A stretch of DNA of 64,000 nucleotides from Simplicispira sedimenti (GCF_022760965.1 NZ_JAKVIJ010000004.1:186001-250000); one strand, 5' to 3'. Positions 26,143-36,341 are shown, counted from the stretch's first letter. Notes: generated by a model from the letters alone, not told the origin. A program made the numbers and translations.

Positions 26143-26244
26143 ATGTTTGCCGCCCACCCGTTCGCTCTGAAAAATGCTCCTGCCACCTCGGCAGGTTTGG
26201 CTGCGCGCGCAACCATCACCAAAACCACGACCATTAAGGGCTGA
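26143..26244 (+). CDS. Candidate Thr/Ile/Lys-rich leader peptide upstream of asd
   Basis: A 33-residue open frame starting at ATG 26143, with the C-terminal run ATITKTTTIKG and then TGA. Five Thr, two Ile and two Lys in the last ten or so codons resemble attenuator leader peptides of the aspartate family. asd, which makes the common precursor of Thr, Ile, Lys and Met, starts 92 bases downstream. TACAAT at 26129-26134 would place transcription start close to the ATG, giving a nearly leaderless message. No ribosome binding site and no canonical T-rich terminator are visible, so attenuation is an inference. Confidence 0.35.
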   Translation: MFAAHPFALKNAPATSAGLAARATITKTTTIKG

Positions 26245-26261
26245 TCCGCCCCGGTTCGTCG

Positions 26262-26301
26262 TGCGCCCCTCCTGGCCAGACGAGCCAGGCGAACAGTCCG
26301 G
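26262..26301 (+). promoter_or_regulatory. Nested hairpin between leader ORF and asd
   Basis: CCTGGC (near 26271) and GCCAGG (near 26285) form an inner stem; GTTCG before it and CGAAC after it can extend the fold. No T-run follows, so it is not a standard terminator. It could take part in control of asd. Confidence 0.35.
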
Positions 26302-26336
26302 TCGGGTACTGTATATTCACTTGAAAGGGCGTTGAA

Positions 26337-27467
26337 ATGAGCAAGTTGGTAGGTCTGGTGGGCTGGCGCGGCATGGTCGGCTCGGTGTTGATGGATCGCA
26401 TGGAGGCTGAAGGCGACTTCGGCCTGATCGAACCCCTGTTCTTCTCCACCAGCAACGCCGGTGGCAAGGCCCCGGCGCAGGCCAAGAACGAAACCACGCT
26501 GCAAGACGCGTTCAATATCGACGCGCTCAAGCGCTGCGAGATCATCATCTCCTGCCAGGGCGGCGACTACACCACCGAGGTATTTCCCAAGCTGCGCGCA
26601 GCGGGCTGGAATGGCCATTGGATTGATGCAGCTTCCACCCTGCGCATGAAGGACGACGCGGTCATCATCCTCGACCCCGTCAACATGCCCGTCATCAAGA
26701 ACGCCCTGTCCAAGGGTGGCAAGAACTGGATCGGCGGCAACTGCACCGTGAGCTGCATGCTCATGGGCGTGGGCGCGCTGTACAAGGCGGGTCTGGTGGA
26801 ATGGATGAGCACGCAGACCTACCAAGCCGCATCGGGTGGCGGCGCACAGCACATGCGCGAGTTGCTGACCCAGTTTGGCACGCTCAATGCCGAGGTCAAG
26901 GCCTTGCTGGACGACCCCAAGAGCGCCATCCTGGAAATCGACCGCAAGGTCATCGCCAAGCAACGCGCCCTCTCTGGCGCCGAAACCGCCAACTTTGGCG
27001 TGCCGCTGGGCGGATCGCTCATCCCCTGGATCGACAAGGATCTGGGTAACGGCATGAGCCGTGAAGAGTGGAAGGGCATGGCCGAAACCAACAAGATTCT
27101 GGGTATGGGCGAAGGCTTCGGCACCAGCGCCATTCCCGTGGACGGTTTTTGCGTGCGCATCGGCGCCATGCGCTGCCACAGCCAGGCACTGACCTTCAAG
27201 CTCAAGAAGGATGTGCCGGTGGCAGACATCGAGGCCATGATTGCTGCCGACAACCAGTGGGTCAAAGTGGTACCCAACACGCGCGAAGCCACCATCACCG
27301 ACCTGACCCCCGTGGCGACCACCGGCACACTGACCATCCCCGTGGGCCGCATCCGCAAGCTGGCCATGGGACCCGAATATGTGGGCGCCTTCACCATTGG
27401 CGACCAGTTGCTGTGGGGCGCCGCCGAGCCGCTGCGCCGCATGCTGCGCATCTTGCTGGATGCATAA
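26337..27467 (+). CDS. asd: Aspartate-semialdehyde dehydrogenase
   Basis: A 376-residue protein of normal length. N-terminal LVGLVGWRGMVGSVLMDRM (NADP-binding), the active-site GGNCTVSCMLMGVGAL with catalytic Cys, and the ASGGGAQHMRELLTQ and FCVRIGAMRCHSQALT segments. It reduces aspartyl phosphate to the semialdehyde, the branch point for Lys, Met, Thr and diaminopimelate. AAAGGG seven bases before the ATG is the ribosome binding site. In relatives I recall leuB directly upstream; here tmRNA precedes instead. A terminator follows. Confidence 0.97.
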   Translation: MSKLVGLVGWRGMVGSVLMDRMEAEGDFGLIEPLFFSTSNAGGKAPAQAKNETTLQDAFNIDALKRCEIIISCQGGDYTTEVFPKLRAAGWNGHWIDAASTLRMKDDAVIILDPVNMPVIKNALSKGGKNWIGGNCTVSCMLMGVGALYKAGLVEWMSTQTYQAASGGGAQHMRELLTQFGTLNAEVKALLDDPKSAILEIDRKVIAKQRALSGAETANFGVPLGGSLIPWIDKDLGNGMSREEWKGMAETNKILGMGEGFGTSAIPVDGFCVRIGAMRCHSQALTFKLKKDVPVADIEAMIAADNQWVKVVPNTREATITDLTPVATTGTLTIPVGRIRKLAMGPEYVGAFTIGDQLLWGAAEPLRRMLRILLDA

Positions 27468-27478
27468 TCTGCCCCTTG

Positions 27479-27506
27479 AAAAAGCGCCCCACGGCGCTTT
27501 TTCTTT
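27479..27506 (+). terminator. Rho-independent terminator after asd
   Basis: AAAGCGCC (27481-27488) pairs with GGCGCTTT (27493-27500) over CCAC, followed by a T-rich tract. It separates asd from fimV. Confidence 0.85.
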
Positions 27507-27681
27507 TGGTACCCAGAGGAAACATCTGGTTACCCACGTTGTCGTCTGACAACACAGTGGGGGGCATTGCCCCCCGTTCATGCATCCTGCCGGAGCTTCG
27601 CCACTACGTGAGCTTGTCAGTGCAAAACATTGCTGCTAAGGTGCTTTTACACATTCTCAGACGCTGGAGCGCAGCGGGCAT

Positions 27682-30288
27682 ATGACCATGACCAATACCA
27701 GTCCGCTCCACCGAGCTACCAAATCTAATCAGTTGATGGCAACCATGCATCGTTGGAAATACTCTGCCTTGGCGGCGGCCGCAGTGGCATCGTTCGGTCT
27801 GTACAGCTCGAACGCCTTGGCACTTGCGCTGGGCCCGATCACCGTTCAGTCCGCCTTGGGGGAACCCCTGCGCGCGGAAATCGAGCTTGTGCAGGTCACC
27901 TCTTCCGAAGCAGAAACGCTGCGTGTCACCACCGCCACCCCTGAGACCTTCCGCGCCCAAGGCATGGAATATTCGCCCGTGGTCACGCGTGTCCAGATTG
28001 AGATGCGGAAGCGCCCCAACGGTTCCACGGTGCTGCGCCTGAGCAGCGATCGGCCCGTGAACGAGCCGTTTGTGGACCTGGTGGTGGATGCCAACTGGAA
28101 CACCGGGCGACTGACGCGCAGCTACACCATGCTGTTTGATCCCCCCACCATGCGCAAAGCGCCGGTGGAGGTGGCTGCCAAACCCGAAATTGCACCTGCA
28201 CGCCCCGTGGAATCCACCCCGCAGCGTTCTGCCCCCGTGCGCAGCGCGCCTGGGGCCAGTGCGGCCGCACCGGCAGGCGAACAATCCGTCACCGTCAAGC
28301 CCGGAGACACTGCCGGACGCATTGCCAATGCCAACCGCCCTGCGGATGTGTCGCTGGATCAAATGCTGGTGGCCATGTTGCGCGCCAACCCTGAGGCGTT
28401 CATTCAAGGCAATGTCAATCGCATCCGCTCTGGCGCCGTCTTGCAGATGCCGAGCCAGGCCCAGGCCAACGCGATCTCCAAGGACGAGGCTCGCCAAGTC
28501 TTGGCCGCACAGAGCCGCGATTTCAACGAATTCCGGCGCAAGCTGGCCGGTGCGGCCCCTTCTGCTGATGTAGGAACCTCCGGGCGCTCTGCCAGCGGCG
28601 CAGTTCAGGCGCAGGTGCAAGACCAGCGTCCTGCAAGCGCAGCCCCCGACAAGCTCACCCTCTCCAAGGGCGCAGTCAAAGGCCAGAAGGCGACCGAAGA
28701 AGAACTGGCCAAGCGCAAGCAATCGCAGCAGGCTGCTGCGCGCGTGGAAGAATTGTCCAAAAACATCAGCGAGCTGAACAAGCTCGGCACCGCATCGGCT
28801 TCGGTGGGCGCCGCACCCGCCGCTGCCGCCAGTGCGCCCGGTGTGACCGTGCCCGTGCCGCCGCCCACCCCCGCTGCAACGCCCGAGCCGTCTGCTCCTG
28901 CAGTCCCCCAAGCAGAAGCGCCTGCATCTGCAGAAGTCCCTGCCGCCCCCGCGAGCGAAGCCGCTCCGGCTCCAGTGGCCGCAGCCTCCGAGCCCAGCGC
29001 AGCTCCGGCGTCCGAGCCCGCCTCTGCTCCTGCCAAACCGAGTGTGGCCTTGCCACCCCCTGCCCCGGTGGAAGAGCCAAGCTTCTTCTCTGAGTTGATG
29101 GAAGACCCCATGATCCCCATGGCGGGTGGCGGCCTGCTGGCATTGCTGCTGGGCTTTGGCGCATGGCGCGTCATCCAGCGCCGCCGCGCTGGCGCTGGCA
29201 TGGACAGCTCCTTCCTGGAAAGCCGCCTGCAGCCCGATTCCTTCTTTGGCGCCAGCGGCGGCCAGCGCGTGGACACGGCCAATACCGACTCCACCACCGG
29301 TGGATCATCCATGGCCTATTCGCCCAGCCAGTTGGATGCAGGTGGTGATGTCGATCCAGTGGCTGAAGCCGATGTTTACCTTGCCTATGGCCGCGATCTA
29401 CAGGCGGAGGAAATCCTCAAGGAAGCCGTGCGCCACAACCCGACGCGCGTCTCCATCCATGCCAAGCTGGCCGAGATCTATGCCAAGCGACAAGACCGCA
29501 AGGCCCTGGAATCGGTGGCCAGCGAGATCCACCAACTCACCCAGGGCGATGGTCCCGACTGGAACCGTGTGGCCGAGCTGGGCCGCACGCTGGACCCCGA
29601 CAACGCGTTGTACCAGCCCGGTGGTCGCCCTGCAGCAGCTACCGCCGTCGCTGCCGCCACAGGCGCCGCTGCGGCCGTGACATCTCCACCGGATCTGGAC
29701 CTGGATCTGGATCTGGACCTTCCCGATGATGCACTGACCGAGGCCCCTCCGGCGCCAGCAGGTGCCTTTGCTGCCGCAGCGCATAGCGCTCAGCAGCCGG
29801 TGCTGGAAGACAGCGCCCCAGTGCCGCTGGAAATCCCCGACTACGACAGTCCCTCTGCCGCGCCAGAATGGCAGCCGCCTGCTGCCACGCAACCCATGCC
29901 GGCGGCAGCAGTCAACCCACTGGATATGCCGCTGGACGTTCCTCTGGATCTGCCGGCCATCGACACCCAACCCACCGCGTTGGACAAACCCGCCACCAAG
30001 CCCTATGTGCCCTCTGACTCCGGCTTGATGGATTTCGACCTCGACAGCATTTCGCTGGATCTCAAGACCCCAGCTTCCGAGGTCACCGCCGCTGTCCCGA
30101 TGGACGAGCCCACCACCGCCTCCGGTGACTTGGCCGACGACCCGCTGGCCACCAAGCTGGCACTGGCCCAGGAGTTCAACACCATTGGCGACAGCGACGG
30201 CGCGCGCACACTGATCGAAGAAGTGATTGCCGAAGCCAGCGGCGACCTGAAGGCCCGGGCGCAGAAGATGCTGTCCGAACTCGGCTGA
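27682..30288 (+). CDS. fimV: FimV-like pilus/polar-hub protein
   Basis: An 868-residue protein. The signal segment (AALAAAAVASFGLYSSNALA) precedes the FimV N-terminal domain (LGPITVQSALGEPLRAEIEL, residues about 50-69). A LysM-like segment with TVKPGDTAGRIANAN lies near 205-258, a Pro/Ala-rich linker near 375-465, one membrane helix near 481-500 (GGGLLALLLGFGAWRVIQRR), TPR-like repeats near 570-640 and the C-terminal FimV motif LALAQEFNTIGDSDGART. FimV organises type IV pili and polar c-di-GMP signalling at the cell pole. A Asp-Leu repeat run occurs near residue 672. ATG at 27688 is an alternative start. Confidence 0.92.
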   Translation: MTMTNTSPLHRATKSNQLMATMHRWKYSALAAAAVASFGLYSSNALALALGPITVQSALGEPLRAEIELVQVTSSEAETLRVTTATPETFRAQGMEYSPVVTRVQIEMRKRPNGSTVLRLSSDRPVNEPFVDLVVDANWNTGRLTRSYTMLFDPPTMRKAPVEVAAKPEIAPARPVESTPQRSAPVRSAPGASAAAPAGEQSVTVKPGDTAGRIANANRPADVSLDQMLVAMLRANPEAFIQGNVNRIRSGAVLQMPSQAQANAISKDEARQVLAAQSRDFNEFRRKLAGAAPSADVGTSGRSASGAVQAQVQDQRPASAAPDKLTLSKGAVKGQKATEEELAKRKQSQQAAARVEELSKNISELNKLGTASASVGAAPAAAASAPGVTVPVPPPTPAATPEPSAPAVPQAEAPASAEVPAAPASEAAPAPVAAASEPSAAPASEPASAPAKPSVALPPPAPVEEPSFFSELMEDPMIPMAGGGLLALLLGFGAWRVIQRRRAGAGMDSSFLESRLQPDSFFGASGGQRVDTANTDSTTGGSSMAYSPSQLDAGGDVDPVAEADVYLAYGRDLQAEEILKEAVRHNPTRVSIHAKLAEIYAKRQDRKALESVASEIHQLTQGDGPDWNRVAELGRTLDPDNALYQPGGRPAAATAVAAATGAAAAVTSPPDLDLDLDLDLPDDALTEAPPAPAGAFAAAAHSAQQPVLEDSAPVPLEIPDYDSPSAAPEWQPPAATQPMPAAAVNPLDMPLDVPLDLPAIDTQPTALDKPATKPYVPSDSGLMDFDLDSISLDLKTPASEVTAAVPMDEPTTASGDLADDPLATKLALAQEFNTIGDSDGARTLIEEVIAEASGDLKARAQKMLSELG

Positions 30289-30305
30289 AAGGCACTGCAC
30301 CTCCC

Positions 30306-31124
30306 ATGCGGATGGCGCTGGGCGTCAGCTACCTCGGCCAGCGCTACCAGGGATGGCAAAGCCAGCCCTCAGGCCAGACGGTACAAGACTGTCTGGAGGC
30401 CGCGCTGGCACAATTTGCCACCCACCCCGTCAGTACCCTGTGCGCAGGGCGGACCGATGCCGGGGTGCACGGGCTCATGCAAGTGGTGCATTTCGATACG
30501 GAGCTGCAACGCAGCCCGTTCTCCTGGGTGCGCGGCACCAACGCCTTCCTGCCACCCGACATCGCCGTGCACTGGGCCCGGCCCGTACCGGAAGCTTTCC
30601 ACGCCCGTGCCTGCGCCACCGCGCGGCGCTATGCCTACGTGCTGCTGCAGTCGCCCGTGCGCCCCAGCGTGGAGGCCGGGCGCGTGGGTTGGGTGTTTCG
30701 CCCGCTCGATGGCGATGCCATGCGCCAGGCCGCCGCCCACCTGCTGGGCGAGCACGACTTCACCTCGTTCCGCGCCTCGGCCTGCCAGGCGCTCTCGCCG
30801 GTCAAGACCCTGCACCGCATCGACATCACCCGCAAAGGCCCGGCCCAGCCCGAGCCCGGCGAGGACTGGAGCCCGTGCTACTGGCGCTTCGAGTTCGAAG
30901 GCAACGCCTTCCTGCACCACATGATCCGCAACATCATGGGCTGCCTGGTGGCCATCGGCCAGGGCGCCAAGCCAGTCTCCTGGATGGCCGAAGTGCTGGC
31001 GGCACGCTCGCGCGACGCCGCCGCGCCCACCTTCTCGCCCGATGGCCTGTACTTCCTCGGCCCGCTCTACGACGCCGCCTGGGGCCTGCCCAGCCGCACG
31101 GCTGCGTATGATGCGTTGCCATGA
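30306..31124 (+). CDS. truA: tRNA pseudouridine synthase A
   Basis: A 272-residue protein: start MRMALGVSYLGQRYQGWQSQ, catalytic Asp in CAGRTDAGVHGLMQVVHF (near residue 51), and a C-terminal FLHHMIRNIMGCLVAIGQG. It makes pseudouridine at positions 38-40 of tRNA anticodon arms. It follows fimV by 17 bases and overlaps trpF by four, so it is the first gene of the truA-trpF-trpB-trpA run. Confidence 0.96.
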   Translation: MRMALGVSYLGQRYQGWQSQPSGQTVQDCLEAALAQFATHPVSTLCAGRTDAGVHGLMQVVHFDTELQRSPFSWVRGTNAFLPPDIAVHWARPVPEAFHARACATARRYAYVLLQSPVRPSVEAGRVGWVFRPLDGDAMRQAAAHLLGEHDFTSFRASACQALSPVKTLHRIDITRKGPAQPEPGEDWSPCYWRFEFEGNAFLHHMIRNIMGCLVAIGQGAKPVSWMAEVLAARSRDAAAPTFSPDGLYFLGPLYDAAWGLPSRTAAYDALP

Positions 31125-31862
31125 GCAGCCCGCAAACCCCGCCCTTTTCCGCACCGTTCCCCGCCGCCCGCACGCGCATCAAGGTCTGCGGCCTCACGCG
31201 CGAGCAGGACGTGGATGCCGCCGTCGCCGCCGGCGTGGACGCCGTGGGCTTCGTGCTCTACGCCCCCAGCCCGCGCGCCGTGACACCCGAGCGCGCGGCG
31301 CAACTGGCAGCGCGCCTGCCGCCCTTCGTCACCCCGGTGCTGCTGTTCGTCAACGAAACTGCTACGAATGTGATAGCTGCTAGCGCAATGGTGGCGGGCG
31401 CAATGCTGCAATTTCATGGTGATGAGACGGCCGAAGAGTGCTGGGAGGCCAGCGGCCGAGGCACCCGCCCTTACCTGCGCGCCGCGCGCATTCCCCTGGG
31501 GGAGCAAGGTTTCGGATTCGACCTCGTAGAATATGCCCATGTTCACTCCCGCGCCCGGGCCATCCTGCTCGACGCCCATGTCGAAGGCTATGGCGGTGGC
31601 GGCAAGGCATTCCATTGGTCACTCCTTCCTCCAAGCGTCGCCTCTCACCTCGTTTTAAGTGGTGGACTCACGCCTGCAAACGTGACCGATGGCATCTTGC
31701 AGGTGCGCCCGCGAGGCATCTCGCTGGCGGTTGATGTCAGTTCCGGCGTCGAGCTTGACGGCCCCGATGGCCAGCCCATCAAGGGCGTCAAGGACGCCGG
31801 CAAGATCCAGCGCTTCGTGGCCGCCGTGCGCGCGGCCGACGAGCAACTTGCAAAGCAATCCC

Positions 31863-31885
<23 letters not shown>
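31121..31885 (+). CDS. trpF: Phosphoribosylanthranilate isomerase, with repeat-derived helix
   Basis: A 254-residue TIM-barrel protein: TRIKVCGLTREQDVDAAVAAG (residues 18-38, catalytic Cys in KVCG), LQFHGDE (near 96-102), LLDAHVEGYGGGGKAFHW (acid Asp) and LVLSGGLTPANV. It isomerises phosphoribosylanthranilate in tryptophan synthesis. Residues 80-99, between PVLLFVN and LQFHG, are encoded by a copy of repeat A6 whose spacing matches other copies, yet the frame is open and the loop length looks normal. The 15-residue N-terminal extension is unusual. It overlaps trpB by 23 bases. Confidence 0.92.
31361..31418 (+). repeat. Repeat family A, copy A6, inside trpF
   Basis: GCTACGAATGTGATAGC then TGCTAGCGC, a 22-base spacer and CAATTTCAT. 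Copy A1 has the same 22-base spacer with GGGCG at the same place. The whole element lies inside the trpF coding frame. Confidence 0.8.
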
Positions 31886-33127
<1,242 letters not shown>

Positions 33128-33131
<4 letters not shown>

Positions 33132-33949
33132 ACACCACACCGAACCGCATCGCCGCCACCTTCGCCGCCCTGCAGGCCAAGGGCCGCAAGGCGCTGATTC
33201 CCTACGTCACGGCCGGCTTTCCGTTTGCCGACATCACCCCCGCGCTCATGCATGGCATGGTCGATGCCGGTGCCGACATCATCGAGCTGGGCGTGCCCTT
33301 CTCCGACCCCATGGCCGACGGCCCGGTCATCCAGAAAGCCGGCGAAAAGGCCCTGGCGCTGGGCACCGGCCTCAAGCAGGTGCTGGGCCATGTGCGCGAA
33401 TTCCGCGGCCGCAACAAGGACACCCCCGTCGTGCTGATGGGCTACGCCAACCCCGTGGAACGCTACGACCAGATCCACGGCAAGGATGCCTTCGTGCGCG
33501 ACGCCGCCGAGGCGGGCGTCGATGGCGTGCTCATCGTGGACTACCCGCCCGAGGAATGCGCCGACTTCGCCGCCAAGCTGCGCGCGCACGGCATGGACCT
33601 GATCTTCCTGCTGGCCCCCACCAGCACGGAAGAGCGCATGCAGGAAGTGGCCCGCGTGGCCAGCGGCTACGTGTACTACGTGTCGCTCAAGGGCGTGACG
33701 GGCTCGGGCGCGCTCGACACCGGCGCCGTCGAGGCCATGCTGCCGCGCATCCGCCAGCATGTGCACATCCCCGTGGGCGTGGGCTTCGGCATCCGCGACG
33801 CGGCCACGGCCCAGGCCATCGGCAAGGTGGCCGACGCCGTCGTTATCGGTAGCCGCATCATCCAGTTGCTCGAAGACCAGCCCCACGAGAAAATCGTTCC
33901 CGTGGCCGTGGACTTCCTGCGCGGTGTGCGCAAGGCGCTCGACGCATAA
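33128..33949 (+). CDS. trpA: Tryptophan synthase alpha chain
   Basis: A 273-residue TIM-barrel protein: ALIPYVTAGFPF, the catalytic Glu in IIELGVPFSDPMADGPVIQ, the catalytic Asp in VDGVLIVDYPPEE, YVYYVSLKGVTGSGALDTG and VGFGIRDAATA. It cleaves indole-glycerol phosphate and passes indole to TrpB through a tunnel. Its start overlaps the trpB stop by four bases. Repeat B3 begins five bases past the stop and separates it from accD. Confidence 0.97.
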
Positions 33950-33953
33950 TAAG

Positions 33954-34066
33954 AAGGCACCCCCCTGAGCGGCTTTGCCGCTTCCCCCTTCTCTCGCTGC
34001 GCTTCGCTTGCGGGAAGGGGGACGACGCCGGTGGCCTGGCAAAGCCAGTTCCACGGCGTCCCTGGC
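33954..34066 (+). repeat. Repeat family B, copy B3
   Basis: Starts five bases after the trpA stop with AGGCACCCCCCTGAGC, then an imperfect palindrome with arms CCCCCTTCTCTCGC and GCGGGAAGGGGG. The reverse complement of B1 begins the same way after hda. A smaller inverted pair GGCCTGGCA/ AAGCCAG lies near 34032. Confidence 0.75.
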
Positions 34067-34126
34067 ATGGGGTGTGCCAGTTTCACAGGCCGCATTCTGC
34101 TGGCCCACTCATACAAAGGAAGACGA

Positions 34127-34999
34127 ATGTCCTGGCTTGAAAAACTCCTGCCGTCCAAAATCCAGCAAAGCGACCCCACGGTGCGCCGCCAGATGCCCGA
34201 GGGCCTGTGGATCAAGTGCCCCAGCTGCGAGACCGTGCTCTACAAGGCCGACTTGGAGCAGAACCAGAACGTCTGCCCCAAGTGCAGCCATCACCACCGC
34301 ATCGGCGCGCGCGCCCGGCTTGACGCGTTCCTCGATGCGGAAGGCCGCTACGAAATCGGCCAGGAGGTCATCCCGGTCGATGCACTCAAGTTCAAGGACA
34401 GCCGCAAGTACCCCGAGCGACTGAAGGAAGCCCTGGAGAACACGGGCGAGACTGACGCCCTCATCGTCATGGGCGGTGCGGTCAAGAGCATCAACGTGGT
34501 GGCCGCCTGCTTCGAATTCGACTTCATGGGCGGCTCCATGGGTAGTGTGGTCGGCGAGCGCTTCGTGCGCGGCGTGGAAAGCGCGATCGAGCAAAAAGTG
34601 CCCTTCATCTGCTTCACCGCCACCGGCGGCGCGCGCATGCAGGAAGGCCTGCTCTCGCTCATGCAGATGGCCAAGACCAACGCGGCGCTCACGCGCCTGG
34701 CCAAGAAGGGCCTGCCCTACATCAGCGTGCTGACCGATCCCACCATGGGCGGCGTGAGTGCAGGTTTTGCCTTTGTGGGCGACATCGTGATTGCCGAGCC
34801 CAAGGCCTTGATCGGCTTTGCCGGCCCGCGCGTCATTGAAAACACCGTGCGCGTGACCCTGCCCGAGGGCTTCCAGCGCGCCGAGTTCCTGATGCAAAAG
34901 GGTGCCGTGGACCTGATCTGCGACCGCCGCGAGCTACGCAACACCATTGCCAGCAGCCTGGCCATGCTGCAACGCCTGCCGGCCGACGCCGTGGCCTGA
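34127..34999 (+). CDS. accD: Acetyl-CoA carboxylase, carboxyltransferase subunit beta
   Basis: A 290-residue protein: N-terminal MSWLEKLLPSKI, a four-Cys zinc ribbon (CPSC at residues 31-34 and CPKC at 50-53), then the carboxyltransferase core with FMGGSMGSVVGERF, TATGGARMQEGLLSLMQMAK and IGFAGPRVIENT. With AccA it transfers carboxyl from biotin to acetyl-CoA, making malonyl-CoA. AAAGGAAG lies before the ATG. The position after trpA is usual in Burkholderiales, where folC often follows; here folC is absent and a yggT-like gene lies beyond in antisense. Confidence 0.97.
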   Translation: MSWLEKLLPSKIQQSDPTVRRQMPEGLWIKCPSCETVLYKADLEQNQNVCPKCSHHHRIGARARLDAFLDAEGRYEIGQEVIPVDALKFKDSRKYPERLKEALENTGETDALIVMGGAVKSINVVAACFEFDFMGGSMGSVVGERFVRGVESAIEQKVPFICFTATGGARMQEGLLSLMQMAKTNAALTRLAKKGLPYISVLTDPTMGGVSAGFAFVGDIVIAEPKALIGFAGPRVIENTVRVTLPEGFQRAEFLMQKGAVDLICDRRELRNTIASSLAMLQRLPADAVA

Positions 35000-35036
35000 T
35001 AACCACTCTGCCAACCACCACCCACGGCGGTTGGAA

Positions 35037-35097
35037 GCTACAAAAACAATAGCTGCTAGCGCCCTGCAGATAAGCCCCAGGGCCCGTTTTTAGTGTG
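35037..35097 (+). repeat. Repeat family A, copy A7
   Basis: AGCTACAAAAACAATAGCTG, CTAGCGC, then GCCCTG-CAGATAAGCCC-CAGGGC followed by CCGTTTTTA. Between the convergent accD and yggT genes; this copy also has the form of a terminator for accD. Confidence 0.8.
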
Positions 35098-35100
35098 ATT

Positions 35101-35649
35101 TCATCGCAAGGGCCCGAACTGCAGATGGCCCAATGCCATCAGCGCCACCTGCACCAGCACCAGCACCACCAGCGGGGACAGATCCACCCCGCCCACCAGT
35201 GGCAACACCCGGCGCACGGGCCGCAGCAAGGGTTCGCTCAGGCGCGCAATCACGTCCGACACCGGCGAGTGCGCTTGCACCCACGAGAGCACGGCATAGG
35301 CAATGAGCAATCCCGCCATGCCCGTGAGCGCAACGCGCACCATGCCAAACACCGCCAGCCAGGGCAGCCACTGCCAACCCGTGCCCGCACCAAAGAGCAG
35401 CCACAACAACAGGTACTGCACCAGCTCCACCGCCAAGGCAGCGAGCAGGCTGGCCAGATCCAGGCGCCCCACCGGTGCAATGGCACGACGCAAGGGCAGC
35501 ACCAGCCAGTCGGACAGCGCAAACACCAGGCGCCCCACGGGGTTGGAGAAAGGGATGCGCTGCCACTGCATGTAGATGCGCAGCAGGCACATGCCACACA
35601 GCAGGCCTGCCACCACGTCGAGCAAAAAAGTAACAATCTGATGGAGCAT
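35101..35649 (-). CDS. YggT-family membrane protein
   Basis: A 182-residue protein with two related halves, each with two to three membrane helices. Both halves carry the YggT phrase: MQWQRIPFSNPVGRLV then LSDWLVLPLRRAI in the first half, and SWVQAHSPVSDVIARLSEPLL then PVRRVLP in the second. YggT proteins have been linked to osmotic stress and cell division, but the molecular role is unclear. I chose the ATG at 35649 (MLHQIV) over 35682, as it starts directly before the first helix. It is divergent from the LON-domain gene. Confidence 0.88.
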   Translation of the reverse strand: MLHQIVTFLLDVVAGLLCGMCLLRIYMQWQRIPFSNPVGRLVFALSDWLVLPLRRAIAPVGRLDLASLLAALAVELVQYLLLWLLFGAGTGWQWLPWLAVFGMVRVALTGMAGLLIAYAVLSWVQAHSPVSDVIARLSEPLLRPVRRVLPLVGGVDLSPLVVLVLVQVALMALGHLQFGPLR

Positions 35650-35705
35650 CGCTGGAATCCGTTCTTGACCGCACGGCGGCATGGGATGATAGCCCCTTCA
35701 TTTCC

Positions 35706-36341
35706 ATGCCCCAGCCTCTGACCCTCACCAGCCTGCCGCTGTTTCCGCTGGCCGCCGTGCTTCTGCCCGGTGGCCACCTCGCCCTGCGCGTGTTCGAGGT
35801 GCGCTACCTCGACATGGTGCGCAAATGCCAACAAGCAGGCGCGCCGTTCGGCGTGGTCTGCCTGCGCAGCGGCAGCGAGGTGCGCAAGGCGGGCGCCCCA
35901 CAAGAGCAACTGCACGCCGTGGGGACACTGGCCCGCATCACCCAATTGCAAAGCCCCCAACCTGCGCTGATCCACCTGGAATGCGAGGGCACCCAGCGCT
36001 TTCACATCCAGCGCAGCCATGTCCTGCCCCACGGCCTCTGGGTGGCCGATGTGCAGCTGCTGCCCGCAGACCACCCCACGGCAGTCCCCCCCCACCTGAT
36101 GGTGGCCAGCGCGGCGCTGGCGCGGGTAATGGCCTCGTTACCCGAGCGGCCAGGCCACCGGCCGACCCCCCAGCCCACCGCAGACCAACTGGGCGACTGC
36201 GGCTGGGTGGCCAACCGTTGGTGTGAACTGCTGCCCGTTCCCCAAGAGCTGAAACAGCAGCTGATGCAACTGGACAACCCGCTGGTGCGGCTGGAGCTCG
36301 TGGCGGACGTGCTCGACCGTACGGGCATTGCGCGGGCGTAG
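35706..36341 (+). CDS. LON substrate-binding-domain protein (no protease domain)
   Basis: A 211-residue protein with the Lon N-terminal domain pattern LTSLPLFPLAAVLLPGGHLALRVFEVRY at its start, then FGVVCL and HAVGTLARI. The ATPase and protease domains of full Lon are absent. Such YcaL/PUA-like proteins are common and of unknown role, perhaps binding unfolded protein or RNA. The ATG is 57 bases from the divergent yggT start. It precedes the glycan operon by 22 bases. Confidence 0.87.
   Translation: MPQPLTLTSLPLFPLAAVLLPGGHLALRVFEVRYLDMVRKCQQAGAPFGVVCLRSGSEVRKAGAPQEQLHAVGTLARITQLQSPQPALIHLECEGTQRFHIQRSHVLPHGLWVADVQLLPADHPTAVPPHLMVASAALARVMASLPERPGHRPTPQPTADQLGDCGWVANRWCELLPVPQELKQQLMQLDNPLVRLELVADVLDRTGIARA

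Noticed and set aside
26112..26240. Val/Leu-rich minus-strand mini-ORF that looks like a branched-chain leader
   Set aside because: It is the antisense of the Thr-rich mini-ORF and leads only toward the convergent tmRNA, with no operon downstream; kept only as a warning for the asd leader idea.
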